DNA from: Microbacterium sp. SORGH_AS_1204
GTDB taxonomy: Bacteria; Actinomycetota; Actinomycetes; Actinomycetales; Microbacteriaceae
DNA length: 64,000 nucleotides
Assembly: GCF_030818935.1 (NCBI RefSeq)
Contig: NZ_JAUTBD010000001.1
Location: 682,001 to 746,000 of the forward strand
Direction of reading: 5' to 3'
Shown here in pieces: positions 32,240 to 40,934 of this stretch. Made by a program: the position numbers and the translations under genes. The notes beneath the pieces are model-generated. The model made no database searches and was not told where the DNA came from. It saw nothing but the letters and a program-made list of their open reading frames with translations. The first letter of the stretch is position 1. Each line of letters opens with the position of its first letter.

Positions 32240-33202
32240 ATGGGGGAGTGGCATCCGGACATCCTCGGCGAGGGGTTCGAGCAGCTGACGCTGCCGCTGG
32301 GCGAGGATGCCGAGGGGGAGGTCGTCGCAACGCTCGTGCGGTCGCGGCCGCACCCCGGCGCGCGCCTGTTCGGAGAGCTGCGCGACACCGACGTGCTGTA
32401 CGTGCACGGCTGGTCGGATTACTTCTTCCAGTCCGATCTGGCGCGCTTCTTCACCGATCGCGGCGCCCGCTTCTTCGCCCTGGACCTGCGCAAGTACGGT
32501 CGGAGCCTGCGTCCCGGCCAGTCCCCGGGCTACGTCGCCGTGCTCGACGTGTACGACGCCGATATCGCGGCGGCTCTGGATGCCATGGGCACCGCGCGCG
32601 CTGGGCATCGGCTGCTCCTCCTCGGCCACAGCACCGGCGGTCTGACCCTGACGCTCTGGGCGTCGCGGCATCCCGGAGTCGCCGACGCCCTCGTTCTGAA
32701 CAGCCCGTGGCTCGAGCTCCAGCTCGAACCACTCGGACGCCAGGCTCTCACGCCGCTCGTGAACGCCCGCGCGCGGCTCGAACCTCTCGGCAGGCATCCG
32801 GCGGTCGACCTGGGCTTCTACACACGTGCCCAGAGGGAGGTGGGAACCCTGCCAGACAGCCCCGAGGGATGGCGTCCCGCCCAGGGCTTCCCGACGCATC
32901 CCGGCTGGCTGGCCGCCGTGATCGCGGGCCATGCGCGGGTGGCATCCGGGCTCGATGTCGGGTGCCCGGCGCTCGTGCTGCTGTCGGCGCGGTCGACGGT
33001 CGCGTTGACGTGGAACGACGCGATGCGAGCGAGCGACTCGGTACTCGTCGTGGACGATATCGCCCGCGCGGCAACACGCATCGCCCGCACCGTGACGATC
33101 TCGCGCATCGAGGGGGCGCTCCACGACGTGTTCCTGTCAGCGGAGGCTGCTCGGGATGCCGCGTACGCGGCGCTCGAGGACGGGATGCGCGCGCTGGGCT
33201 GA
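32240..33202 (+). CDS. Alpha/beta hydrolase (monoacylglycerol lipase / serine aminopeptidase-like)
   Basis: The 320-residue cytoplasmic enzyme has the nucleophile elbow GHSTGG (129-134, S131) and the oxyanion segment YVHGWSDYF (54-62). A late LHDVF supplies the likely catalytic histidine, and CPALVLLSARSTV the strand that usually holds the acid residue. It resembles Hydrolase_4-type lipases. No signal peptide is seen. A convergent terminator separates it from the symporter gene. The substrate is unknown. Confidence 0.85.
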   Translation: MGEWHPDILGEGFEQLTLPLGEDAEGEVVATLVRSRPHPGARLFGELRDTDVLYVHGWSDYFFQSDLARFFTDRGARFFALDLRKYGRSLRPGQSPGYVAVLDVYDADIAAALDAMGTARAGHRLLLLGHSTGGLTLTLWASRHPGVADALVLNSPWLELQLEPLGRQALTPLVNARARLEPLGRHPAVDLGFYTRAQREVGTLPDSPEGWRPAQGFPTHPGWLAAVIAGHARVASGLDVGCPALVLLSARSTVALTWNDAMRASDSVLVVDDIARAATRIARTVTISRIEGALHDVFLSAEAARDAAYAALEDGMRALG

Positions 33203-33213
33203 GGCGTCGCGAT

Positions 33214-33254
33214 CCCTCGACGGAAGGCCCCGCGAGGGAGCCCACCGTCGAGGG
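33214..33254. terminator. Bidirectional hairpin between hydrolase and symporter genes
   Basis: CCCTCGACGG (33214-33223) pairs perfectly with CCGTCGAGGG (33245-33254) across a 21-base loop. It lies between two convergent stop codons, eight bases from the symporter end. Confidence 0.75.
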
Positions 33255-33261
33255 TGCGGGA

Positions 33262-34605
33262 TCAGTCGGCGCGGTCGGCCGCGGCGAACTTCTCGGACAG
33301 CTCGTCTTCGTCGGCCGCCTCGGCGGTGACGCTCTTGCTGCCGGCGTACACGTCGCGGTCGATCTCGTCGGTGCCGTTGGCGACGAGCAGGGCGACCATG
33401 GTGTCGCCGTTGACGTTCAGGAACGTGCGGAAGATGCCGGTGAACCAGTCGACGGCGATGAGGAGGCCGACAGCTTCCAGCGGCAGCCCGAGCGAGGTGG
33501 CGAGGAAGGTCGCGGCGACGGCGAAGCCGCCGGGCACGGTGATCGTGCCCATGTTGAGCATGATCGCCAGGGCCATGCCGAGGATGATCTGGCCGGGGGT
33601 GAGCTCGACGCGAGAAGCCTGCGCGAGGAAGAGGATGACGATCGTGTAGTTGAGCACGGCGCCGTACGAGCCCATGGTCAGACCCACCGACAGGGTGAAG
33701 TTGGCCACGCGCTGACTGATGCCGACCTTCTCGACCGCGTTCTTCAGCACGGTCGGGTACGTCACCGCGGAGCTGGTCGTGGTGACCGCGATGACGGTCT
33801 GCTCGGCGAGCTTGCCGGGGAGGGCGGCGGGGTTCAGGCGCGTGCGTATCGTGACGACGAGCACGAAGAGCGCCGTGACGATGAGGACCCCCACCAGCGT
33901 CGAGCCCAGGTACGACAGAGCGGTGGTGACGACGGCGAAGCCCACGTCTCCCGCGAGGGCGGCGAGCAGGCAGAACACGCCGATGGGCGCGATGCGCATG
34001 ACGAGACGGATCATGCCGAGGATGATCTGCTGCAGCTGGTCGAGCAGGGTCACGACGAGGGTGTTGCCGGTCGCCCGCACGTAGCCGTTCAGAGCCAGGC
34101 CGAACAGCAGCGAGAACACGATGATGGGCAGCATCGTCGCCGTCGACATCGCGTTGAAGATGTTGGTCGAGACGAAGCCGAGGATGGTCTCCTGCCAGCT
34201 CGCGGGCTTCGCCGACTCCTGCACCGCCGGGTCGACCGCGCCCGAGTAGTCGATGCCGGCGCCGGGCTGGATCAGCGTCGCGAGACCCCATCCGACGAGC
34301 GCGGCGATCACCGAGAAGCCGATCATCCACGCGAAGGTCCGGCCGGCGAGCCGTCCCATTCCCGACCCCGTCATCGAGCCCGTCGCGACGATCACCGACG
34401 CCATCACGAGCGGAACGATCGCCATCTGGATCAGCCGGATGAACAGGTCGCCGATGAACTTGATGTTGGCGGCCCATTCCCCGGTGATCAGACCGAAGAC
34501 AATCCCCAGCACCGCGGCGAGCGCGATGAGGGTGGCCGGATGCCGGAGCACCTTCCAGGTCGTCCCGATGGTGCGGGAGGAACCCGTCGTTCCGGTGGTG
34601 GTCAT
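33262..34605 (-). CDS. Dicarboxylate/amino acid:cation symporter (DAACS, DctA/GltP type)
   Basis: The 447-residue transporter takes up dicarboxylates or acidic amino acids with Na+ or H+. Family landmarks are the serine-rich re-entrant loop (AVTTTSSAVTYPTVLKNAVEK), the helix 7 motif NMGTITVPGGFAV and the second hairpin NVNGDTMVALLVANGTDEIDRD. The C-terminus is cytoplasmic and acidic. It is divergent from a FadR-type regulator that probably controls it. Ligand preference cannot be settled from the sequence. Confidence 0.92.
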   Translation of the reverse strand: MTTTGTTGSSRTIGTTWKVLRHPATLIALAAVLGIVFGLITGEWAANIKFIGDLFIRLIQMAIVPLVMASVIVATGSMTGSGMGRLAGRTFAWMIGFSVIAALVGWGLATLIQPGAGIDYSGAVDPAVQESAKPASWQETILGFVSTNIFNAMSTATMLPIIVFSLLFGLALNGYVRATGNTLVVTLLDQLQQIILGMIRLVMRIAPIGVFCLLAALAGDVGFAVVTTALSYLGSTLVGVLIVTALFVLVVTIRTRLNPAALPGKLAEQTVIAVTTTSSAVTYPTVLKNAVEKVGISQRVANFTLSVGLTMGSYGAVLNYTIVILFLAQASRVELTPGQIILGMALAIMLNMGTITVPGGFAVAATFLATSLGLPLEAVGLLIAVDWFTGIFRTFLNVNGDTMVALLVANGTDEIDRDVYAGSKSVTAEAADEDELSEKFAAADRAD

Positions 34606-34634
34606 GGTCGGCCCTCGTCTCGATCAACGTTCTC

Positions 34635-34647
34635 GGTCTGTCCAATT
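34635..34647. promoter_or_regulatory. Candidate GntR/FadR operator, copy 1
   Basis: GGTCTGTCCAATT is repeated with one change 64 bases away (34699-34711). Read on the other strand it is TTGGACAGACC, close to the TGGTnnnACC shape bound by many FCD-type GntR regulators. Confidence 0.5.
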
Positions 34648-34698
34648 GTGAAAGGGAGTCGTTTCATCTCGCGTTCTCGGCTGTTTCGGGCCCGTTAC

Positions 34699-34711
34699 GG
34701 TCTGACCAATT
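34699..34711. promoter_or_regulatory. Candidate GntR/FadR operator, copy 2
   Basis: GGTCTGACCAATT holds a perfect GGTC-T-GACC palindrome (34699-34707). Together with copy 1 it lies in the 154-base gap between the divergent symporter and regulator genes, which is also poorer in GC than its surroundings. Confidence 0.55.
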
Positions 34712-34759
34712 TCATTCGGGCTGGTGCGATCGCCTGGGAGGATGTGGGGGGAGGAAGAG

Positions 34760-35464
34760 ATGACGGATGGCCAGGCGCTCGCGCCCCTGCAGCGCGGCGG
34801 CGGATCCCTGCGCGACGAGATCGTCGCCCGTTTGCGCGCGCTCATCGTCACGGGGGTGCTCAAGCCGGGCGATCGCCTCGCCACGGAGCGAGACCTCGCC
34901 GCCCAGCTGGCGGTGTCGCGTTCGGCGGTGCGCGAGGCGCTGCTGCGCCTGGAGTCGGCGGGATTGGTCGAACGGCGTCAGGGGAGCGGCACCCGTGTCA
35001 GCGGGCGGATCCCGGTGTCGGCGGTCCTCGCGACGCTCGAGGGCGACGACGATGGAACCGTTGCGGCGTCCGCGGAGTTCCGCACCGTCGTCGAGCCGCA
35101 GATCGCACGCCTGGCGGCATCGCGCATCGACGAGGAGCAGATCGCCGCGCTGGCCGCCCTGCTCGCCGAGTCCGACCAGGTGCGCGACGTCGAGCACTCC
35201 GTGCGGTTGGACGTCGCCTTCCATGTGGCCATCGCCGCGGCCACGCGCAACCCTCTGCTGACCTCGCTCAGCGAACTCACCGTGTCGTGGACCGTGGAGG
35301 CGCGCGTGTCGTCCCACCTCGACGAGGAGGGGCGCCGCCTGTCGCACGACGGTCATGCGCGCCTGCTGCGTGCGCTCAGAGCCGGCGACCCCGACGGTGC
35401 CGAGGCCGCGATGCGGGTGCACCTGGACGAGATCGCCGACCTGGTGGAGCGCGCCCGCGCCTGA
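34760..35464 (+). CDS. FadR-subfamily GntR transcriptional regulator
   Basis: The 234-residue protein has a winged helix-turn-helix (about 16-80; LRDEIVARLRALIVTGVLKPGDRLATERDLAAQ and SRSAVREALLRLESAGLVE) and an all-helical FCD effector domain, in which D and H residues (LDVAFHVAIA, HLDEEGRRLSHDGH) could bind a metal and a carboxylate ligand. It probably controls the divergent symporter gene through the two repeated operators. The ATG at 34760 follows GGAGG; the frame is open to GTG 34724 but without a good site. Confidence 0.88.
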   Translation: MTDGQALAPLQRGGGSLRDEIVARLRALIVTGVLKPGDRLATERDLAAQLAVSRSAVREALLRLESAGLVERRQGSGTRVSGRIPVSAVLATLEGDDDGTVAASAEFRTVVEPQIARLAASRIDEEQIAALAALLAESDQVRDVEHSVRLDVAFHVAIAAATRNPLLTSLSELTVSWTVEARVSSHLDEEGRRLSHDGHARLLRALRAGDPDGAEAAMRVHLDEIADLVERARA

Positions 35465-35528
35465 GTCGGTGGTCGCGGGCTACGGCGGACTCGGCCCACG
35501 TGCCGCACCCGTGCCCGGGCGCACGAAA

Positions 35529-35554
35529 AGGGCCCGATCCGAGGACCGGGCCCT
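35529..35554. terminator. Bidirectional hairpin between regulator and Nramp-like genes
   Basis: AGGGCCCG (35529-35536) pairs with CGGGCCCT (35547-35554), with further weak pairing inside the loop. It lies 13 bases beyond the stop of the minus-strand transporter gene. Confidence 0.75.
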
Positions 35555-35566
35555 GCTCGCGCGACC

Positions 35567-36883
35567 TCAGCCGCCGATGAGACTCATCATCAACCGGATG
35601 GACAGCGCCACCACCGCGATCAGGCCGATCGCGCCGGCGACGTTCTGCCACCAGCGGTTGCGCAGGGACCCCATGAGCTTCCTGTTGTTGGCCATCACGA
35701 TGATCAGCGCCGCGAGGATCGGCGCGAACAGCACGGTCAGAGCCTGCGCGATGACGATCAGTTGCACGGGCGAGGCGCCGGCGAAGGCGATCGTGACGCC
35801 GAGGCCGAAGGCCAGGATGAAGGCGCTGCCGAGTCGCGCCGCCAGCGTCTCGGCCGAGGCGCCGCGCCCGATGGCATCCGAGAGCATCGTGCCACCCGCG
35901 ATGCAGTTGGGGATCATCGATGAGAAGGCCGCCCCGAAGAAGCCCAGGGCGAAGATCCACGCGCCCACCGGCCCCGCGACCGGCTCGAAGATGCGCGCCA
36001 GGCCGGTGAACGCACCGGGAGTGTCTGCGCCGGTCTGCCCGAGGACGGATGCCGCGACCACGATCACCAATGCCGTCATGATGCCCGGGGCGACGATGCC
36101 GGGGATCGTGTCGACGATCGTGATGTCGCGGTACTCGTCTTCGTGGCGCTCACGCGCCTTGGTGCCGTAGGAGGCGAAGAAGGCCGCGTTGATCGAGAAG
36201 TTCGTGCCCACGAGGCCGATGATGAGCAGCCAGGCCCCGCCGGGGATGGCGGGGATGAGGCCTGCGCCCGCGGCCGCCCAGTCGGGGTTCGACGCGAAGG
36301 CCGAGGCGATGAAGCAGAACGCCATGAGCGCCACGATGACGATGAGGATCTTCTCCACGACGCCGTAGATCTTCTTCAGCAGCAGGATCGTGCCGACCAG
36401 CACGGTGCAGATCACGGTCCACATCACGGGGGAGGTGCCGGGGATGAGCATCGACAGCCCGACTCCCGAGCCGACCGCGTTGCCCACCGAGAAGCACAGG
36501 GTGATGAGGAAGACGCCGATCCCGGCGACCACGCCCGCCCAGGTGCCGAGGCTGTCCTTGATCGAGGAGATGAGCGAGACGGGTGTGCGGATGCCGAGGC
36601 GCACGCTCATGTCGGTGAGGAAGATCATCAGGATCGTCGACACGATGATCACCCAGATGAGGGTGTAGCCGTAGAGGGCTCCGGCGTTCATCGCGGTGGT
36701 GAGGTTGCCGGGGCCGAACTGCCAGGCGCCCGCGACGAAGGCGGGACCGATCAGGGCGAGGCGCCGCCAGAACGTGCGCCGCGTGCGGTGGGAATCGACG
36801 ATGCTGCGCACCGTCTCGGTCGAGATGCGGCCGTGGCCGGTGCCGGGGGTCGCGGGGGGTCGTTGGGTGGTGCGGTCGCTCAT
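35567..36883 (-). CDS. Nramp-fold transporter lacking the canonical metal-site residues
   Basis: The 438-residue protein has the 11-helix Nramp/LeuT-fold layout, but its two metal-site motifs are changed. In helix 1 the usual DPGN is GPGN (57-60), so the metal-binding Asp is missing. Helix 6, usually with MPHN, reads GLVGTNFSINAAFFASYG (223-240), without the Met. It is the second gene of an operon with a DapA-family aldolase, beside a LacI regulator, so import of an organic substrate, or of another cation such as Mg, is as likely as Mn or Fe uptake. The ATG at 36883 has GGAAGGAA upstream. Confidence 0.85.
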   Translation of the reverse strand: MSDRTTQRPPATPGTGHGRISTETVRSIVDSHRTRRTFWRRLALIGPAFVAGAWQFGPGNLTTAMNAGALYGYTLIWVIIVSTILMIFLTDMSVRLGIRTPVSLISSIKDSLGTWAGVVAGIGVFLITLCFSVGNAVGSGVGLSMLIPGTSPVMWTVICTVLVGTILLLKKIYGVVEKILIVIVALMAFCFIASAFASNPDWAAAGAGLIPAIPGGAWLLIIGLVGTNFSINAAFFASYGTKARERHEDEYRDITIVDTIPGIVAPGIMTALVIVVAASVLGQTGADTPGAFTGLARIFEPVAGPVGAWIFALGFFGAAFSSMIPNCIAGGTMLSDAIGRGASAETLAARLGSAFILAFGLGVTIAFAGASPVQLIVIAQALTVLFAPILAALIIVMANNRKLMGSLRNRWWQNVAGAIGLIAVVALSIRLMMSLIGG

Positions 36884-36956
36884 GGTCGTTCCTTCCGTCG
36901 TCGTTGACGCGATGGGTACATGAGGGGCGGCCGGGGTGTCGGCCGCCCCGCGCGGG

Positions 36957-37892
36957 TCACGCCGGGACGACCACGCTGCCGAGCTCGGCCGACGCGAAGG
37001 CGGCGGCGATCTCGGCGTCGGCTCCGGCCGGAAGGGGCAGCAGGGGCTCACGCACGGTGGCGTGATCCAGGATGCCACGGTTCACCAGGCCCCACTTGAG
37101 GGCGACGGTGCCCTCCATGTGGGAACCGCGGTGGTACACCGCCTTGGTCACCGGCAGCAGTCTCTCGTGGATGGCGTGGGCCGCGGCGTAGTCGCGCGCC
37201 TTCCCGGCCTCGATGAGGTCGACGAGCAGTTCGGGCGCGATGTTGCCGTAGCCGACGAGCAGGCCGTCGACGTCGAACATCGTCGGGAGGAGGTACTCGT
37301 CGTGACACGACAGCACCTGCAGCTCGGGGTAGGCGGCGCGCAGGGCCGGGATCTCGGTGTACCACCGGCGCATGTTGCGCACGCCGTTCTTGGTGTGGTT
37401 CACGCCCTCTTGCCCGGCGATCTCGAGCTGGGTGTCGAGATCGTACGAGGCCTTGGTGTTGTCGGGGTACTGGAAGAGGATCTCCTCCAGGCCCGACTCC
37501 TCCCAGATGGCGCGGTAGCGGGTCTGCGGGGCGCCGGGCTGGAACCCGAAGCGCAGCCAGCCGTGCGAGGGGTAGACCAGAGCGCCCTTCGCGCCGGCGG
37601 CCGCGGCATCCTTCGCCTCGAGGGCGGCGGTGATGTTCCCCTCTTTGGTGATGCCCGCGATGATCGGCAGGCGGTCGTCGACGGAGTCGCGGAACGCACG
37701 GATGACGTCGAGCTGCTCCTTCTCGGTGAGGAACGTGCCCTCACCGGCGTGCCCGAGCACGACCAGGCTCTTGACGCCGTCGATCGAGCCGAGCCACGAG
37801 CCCAGGCGCTGGATGGCGTCGTAGTCGACGTCGCCGTCGGGGGTGAACGGGGTAACGGGGGCGGGGTTCAGGCCACGGAGGTCGAGGACCAT
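36957..37892 (-). CDS. Dihydrodipicolinate synthase family (DapA-like) lyase
   Basis: The 311-residue TIM-barrel protein belongs to the class I aldolase family of DapA, NanA and KDG-type lyases. The Schiff-base lysine is K168 in VNHTKNG and the partner tyrosine Y142 in FQYPDNT. The usual GTTGE loop reads GHAGEG (47-52), which suggests a substrate other than aspartate semialdehyde. Transcribed first in an operon with the Nramp-like transporter and divergent from a LacI gene, it is likely catabolic, splitting a keto-acid. An AAGGAG site precedes the ATG. Confidence 0.88.
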   Translation of the reverse strand: MVLDLRGLNPAPVTPFTPDGDVDYDAIQRLGSWLGSIDGVKSLVVLGHAGEGTFLTEKEQLDVIRAFRDSVDDRLPIIAGITKEGNITAALEAKDAAAAGAKGALVYPSHGWLRFGFQPGAPQTRYRAIWEESGLEEILFQYPDNTKASYDLDTQLEIAGQEGVNHTKNGVRNMRRWYTEIPALRAAYPELQVLSCHDEYLLPTMFDVDGLLVGYGNIAPELLVDLIEAGKARDYAAAHAIHERLLPVTKAVYHRGSHMEGTVALKWGLVNRGILDHATVREPLLPLPAGADAEIAAAFASAELGSVVVPA

Positions 37893-37931
37893 CGTCGTCT
37901 CCTTCTCTTCGTCGAGCGTCCTCTGGATGAG

Positions 37932-37955
37932 AACGTTTGCAGGAACGATTGCAAG
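37932..37955. promoter_or_regulatory. Candidate LacI-family operator (direct repeat)
   Basis: AACGTTTGC (37932-37940) and AACGATTGC (37944-37952) are nine-base direct repeats 12 bases apart, of the AACG/TTGC type common in LacI-family sites. They lie between the divergent aldolase and LacI genes. A TTCCCGGGAA palindrome (38001-38010) is a second candidate nearby. Confidence 0.5.
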
Positions 37956-38028
37956 TGTGCGCGCCCGCGCGTGCCGCTGTCAAGGATCCGGGTGAAATCG
38001 TTCCCGGGAAGGTTTCTTCGGCGGCCGA

Positions 38029-38034
38029 TAGGCT
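38029..38034 (+). promoter_or_regulatory. -10 element for the LacI gene
   Basis: TAGGCT would start transcription near 38041, leaving a short leader with an AAGGAGGTG ribosome site before the ATG at 38053. Confidence 0.45.
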
Positions 38035-38052
38035 GGATGCGAAGGAGGTGTC

Positions 38053-39072
38053 ATGGTCGACATCGCGGTGGGCGAACGGCACGTCGTCACGCTCAAAGAC
38101 GTGGCCTCGGCGTCGGGGGTCAGTATCTCGACCGTCAGCCGTGTGCTCGACGATCGCACCCCGCCCTCGTCGTCCGCGACGGCGAAGCGCGTGCGGGCCG
38201 TCGCCGATGAGCTCGGCTACCGGCGAAACGTCTCGGCCTCCAGTCTGCGTCGAGGCGCGACCGCCACTCTCGGCGTCCTCGTGCCGCGACTGACGGATGC
38301 CGTGATGGCGCTCATGTTCGAGGCGGTCGAGCGCGCGTCTCGTCGGCGGGGCTACTTCGCCGTCGTCGCGACCTGCGGAGACGATTCCGACGAGGAGCGT
38401 CGGGCCACCGAGACGCTGCTCGACCGCGGCGTCGACGGGCTGGTGCTCGCCACCGCGCGCCTGGACGATGCCCTTCCCGCGTCGTTGCGCGACCGCGGCA
38501 TCCCGCACGTCCTCGCCCTGCGCACCGACGACGTCAGCCCCTCGGTGCTCGGCGATGACGAGACCGGGGGCTACCTCGCCGTGCGTCACCTGCTCGATCT
38601 GGGGCACCGTGACATCGCCGTCTTGACCGGACCGTGGTTCACCTCGAGCGGTCGCGACCGCCGCGCCGGCGCCGAGCGCGCCCTGCGCGAAGCCAGCGTC
38701 GACCTGCCCGCAGAGAGGGTGCTGGCCGTGGGGTACGGTCTCGACCACGGCATCGAGGCCGGGCGTCGTCTGCTGGGCTCGGCGGATCGGCCCACCGCGG
38801 TGTTCGCCGCCAACGACAACCTGGCCGTCGGCGTCTCCACCGTCGCGCAGTCGCTCGGGCTGGAGGCGGGGCGCGATCTGTCGATCGTCGGGTACAACGA
38901 CATCCCGCTCGTCTCTCGGCTGCCCGTGCCCCTCACCTCGGTGCGCACGCATTTCGACCGCGTCGCCGAGGTCGCCCTCGACCTGCTGCTCGCCGACGGC
39001 TCCGCGCCCCGCATCGAGCGGGTCATGCCGACGTTGATCCCGCGCTCGTCGACGGCTTCGCCTGCTCGGTGA
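38053..39072 (+). CDS. LacI family transcriptional regulator
   Basis: The 339-residue protein starts with a LacI helix-turn-helix (VTLKDVASASGVSISTVSRV, about 14-33), a hinge helix (NVSASSLRRG) and a periplasmic-binding-protein-like sensor domain (TATLGVLVPRL; DLSIVGYNDIPLVSRL; PLTSVRTHFDRVAEVAL). It is divergent from the aldolase-transporter operon and probably represses it until the substrate or a product binds. The acyl-CoA synthetase downstream has its own promoter. Confidence 0.92.
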   Translation: MVDIAVGERHVVTLKDVASASGVSISTVSRVLDDRTPPSSSATAKRVRAVADELGYRRNVSASSLRRGATATLGVLVPRLTDAVMALMFEAVERASRRRGYFAVVATCGDDSDEERRATETLLDRGVDGLVLATARLDDALPASLRDRGIPHVLALRTDDVSPSVLGDDETGGYLAVRHLLDLGHRDIAVLTGPWFTSSGRDRRAGAERALREASVDLPAERVLAVGYGLDHGIEAGRRLLGSADRPTAVFAANDNLAVGVSTVAQSLGLEAGRDLSIVGYNDIPLVSRLPVPLTSVRTHFDRVAEVALDLLLADGSAPRIERVMPTLIPRSSTASPAR

Positions 39073-39096
39073 CGGCGCTCGCCGAGGCGCGAGGGC

Positions 39097-39102
39097 TAGC
39101 GT
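39097..39102 (+). promoter_or_regulatory. -10 element for the acyl-CoA synthetase gene
   Basis: TAGCGT lies 22 bases before the ATG at 39125; the short leader contains GAAGGAG (39114-39120). Confidence 0.4.
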
Positions 39103-39124
39103 TGAATCCGATCGAAGGAGCACC

Positions 39125-40822
39125 ATGACCCCCACCGCTGCGTCCGCCACCGAGCGCTATCGGGCCGCGCGTGACGAACTCCTCGCCGCGCGCACCGACC
39201 CCGACCGGGCGGCGGCGTTCACCTGGCCGAGCTTCGAGGGGCCGTTCAACTGGGCGATCGACTGGTTCGACCCCCTGGCCCGCGGCAACGACGCTCCCGC
39301 GCTGATCGTGGTCGACGACGACGGCACCCACCACCAGCGCACCTTCGACGAGCTCGCGCGCCGCTCCGACCAGGTCGCCGCGTGGTTGGCATCCCGAGAC
39401 GTCCGCCGTGGTGAGACGGTGCTGCTGATGCTGAACAACCAGGTCGAGCTGTGGGAGGCGATGCTCGCCATCATGAAGCTCGGCGGAGTCATCGCCCCGA
39501 CCACCACCGCGCTCGGCACGACCGACCTGGGCGACCGCATCGAGCGGGCCGAGATCCGTCACGTCATCGTCGGGGCAGCGGATGCCGACAAATTCGAGGA
39601 TCTCCCCGAAGGCCTTGGCCGCTTCGTCGTGGGCGGCGAGTACCCCGGATGGGCGACGTACGACGACGCCTTCGGGGTGGATGCCGAGCCCGCCCGGCAT
39701 CCGGGAACCACCGCCGACGACCGCCTGCTGCTCTACTTCACCTCGGGCACCACGTCGAAGCCGAAGCTCGTCGAGCACACGCACGCGTCGTATCCCGTCG
39801 GCCACCTCAGCACGATGTACTGGCTGGGCCTGCAGCCCGGCGACGTGCACCTCGCCATCAGCTCACCCGGGTGGGCCAAGCACGCGTGGAGCCTCTTCTT
39901 CGCGCCGTGGATCGCGGGGGCGACCGTGCTCGCACTTAACTACTCGCGATTCTCGGCCGAGAGGCTGCTGTCCGAGCTCGAGGCCGACCGTGTCACGACC
40001 TTCTGCGCGCCGCCGACGGTGTGGCGCATGCTGATCCAGGCCGACCTCGCCGGCCGACGCGGGGCGCTGCGCGAGGTCGTATCGGCGGGGGAGCCGCTGA
40101 ACCCCGAGGTCATCGCGTCGGTCAAGCGCGCGTGGGGCCTCGACATCCGCGACGGATACGGGCAGACCGAGATGACCGCGGTCGTCGCCAACACCCCCGG
40201 CGCCGACCTCGTGCCGGGCTCGATGGGACGGCCTCTGCCGGGCTGCCCGGTCGTGCTCGTGGATCCCCTCACGGGGCAGCGCGCCGACGAGGGTGAGATC
40301 TGCCTCGACCTCGCCGATCGTCCGCTGAATCTCATGACCGGCTACGTCGGTGACCCTGAGCGCAACGCCGAGGCCTTCGCCGACGGACTGTTCCACACCG
40401 GCGATGTCGCCCGCCGCGACGAGACCGGGAGCATCACGTACATCGGGCGTACCGACGACGTCTTCAAGGCGTCGGATTACAAGATCAGTCCGTTCGAGCT
40501 CGAGAGCGTGCTCATCGAGCACCCGGCCGTGGTGGAGGCGGCGGTCGTACCCGCTCCCGACGAGCTGCGGCTCGCCGTGCCGAAGGCCTACGTCGTGCTG
40601 GCGAACGGACGCGAGGCGGGGGAGGAGGTCGCGCTCGACATCCTGCGCTTCGCGCGCGAGCGGTTGGCGCCGTTCCAGCGGGTTCGTCGGGTGGAGTTCT
40701 TCGAGCTGCCCAAGACCATCTCGGGCAAGATCCGCCGCGTCGAGCTCCGCCAGCGCGAAGAGGCCGTCGCCCGGGGCGAGGTCGAGTGCGTCGAGTGGAC
40801 GGATGCGGCCCTACGGGGCTGA
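39125..40822 (+). CDS. Acyl-CoA synthetase (AMP-binding, acetyl/medium-chain type)
   Basis: The 565-residue adenylate-forming ligase has the core motifs LYFTSGTTSKPKLVEHTH (P-loop), SSPGWAKHAWSLFFAPWIAG, YGQTEMTAVVAN (adenine pocket), YIGRTDDVFKASDYKISPFE (hinge) and the catalytic lysine in KTISGKIRR. The pattern around the acyl pocket is like medium-chain or Acs-like enzymes rather than long-chain FadD. It would activate a short or medium organic acid to its CoA thioester. It is not clearly linked to the neighbouring aldolase operon. Confidence 0.9.
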   Translation: MTPTAASATERYRAARDELLAARTDPDRAAAFTWPSFEGPFNWAIDWFDPLARGNDAPALIVVDDDGTHHQRTFDELARRSDQVAAWLASRDVRRGETVLLMLNNQVELWEAMLAIMKLGGVIAPTTTALGTTDLGDRIERAEIRHVIVGAADADKFEDLPEGLGRFVVGGEYPGWATYDDAFGVDAEPARHPGTTADDRLLLYFTSGTTSKPKLVEHTHASYPVGHLSTMYWLGLQPGDVHLAISSPGWAKHAWSLFFAPWIAGATVLALNYSRFSAERLLSELEADRVTTFCAPPTVWRMLIQADLAGRRGALREVVSAGEPLNPEVIASVKRAWGLDIRDGYGQTEMTAVVANTPGADLVPGSMGRPLPGCPVVLVDPLTGQRADEGEICLDLADRPLNLMTGYVGDPERNAEAFADGLFHTGDVARRDETGSITYIGRTDDVFKASDYKISPFELESVLIEHPAVVEAAVVPAPDELRLAVPKAYVVLANGREAGEEVALDILRFARERLAPFQRVRRVEFFELPKTISGKIRRVELRQREEAVARGEVECVEWTDAALRG

Positions 40823-40934
40823 CCTCGTCGGACACCCCGACCGGCCGGCGTTGCGCCCACGGATGCCACTCGACGGGGCTCGCGACGTCGGCAACCCCCT
40901 CGCCAGTCGGGGGCGGACGTGTGAGCATCGACGC

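Noticed and set aside
32248..35580. Plus-strand frame open for 1110 codons across hydrolase, symporter and regulator genes
   Set aside because: It crosses genes on both strands and a terminator, and shows no domain.
36957..37892. dapA of lysine synthesis
   Set aside because: The altered GTTGE loop and the LacI and transporter context point to a catabolic lyase; a biosynthetic dapA would be expected elsewhere.
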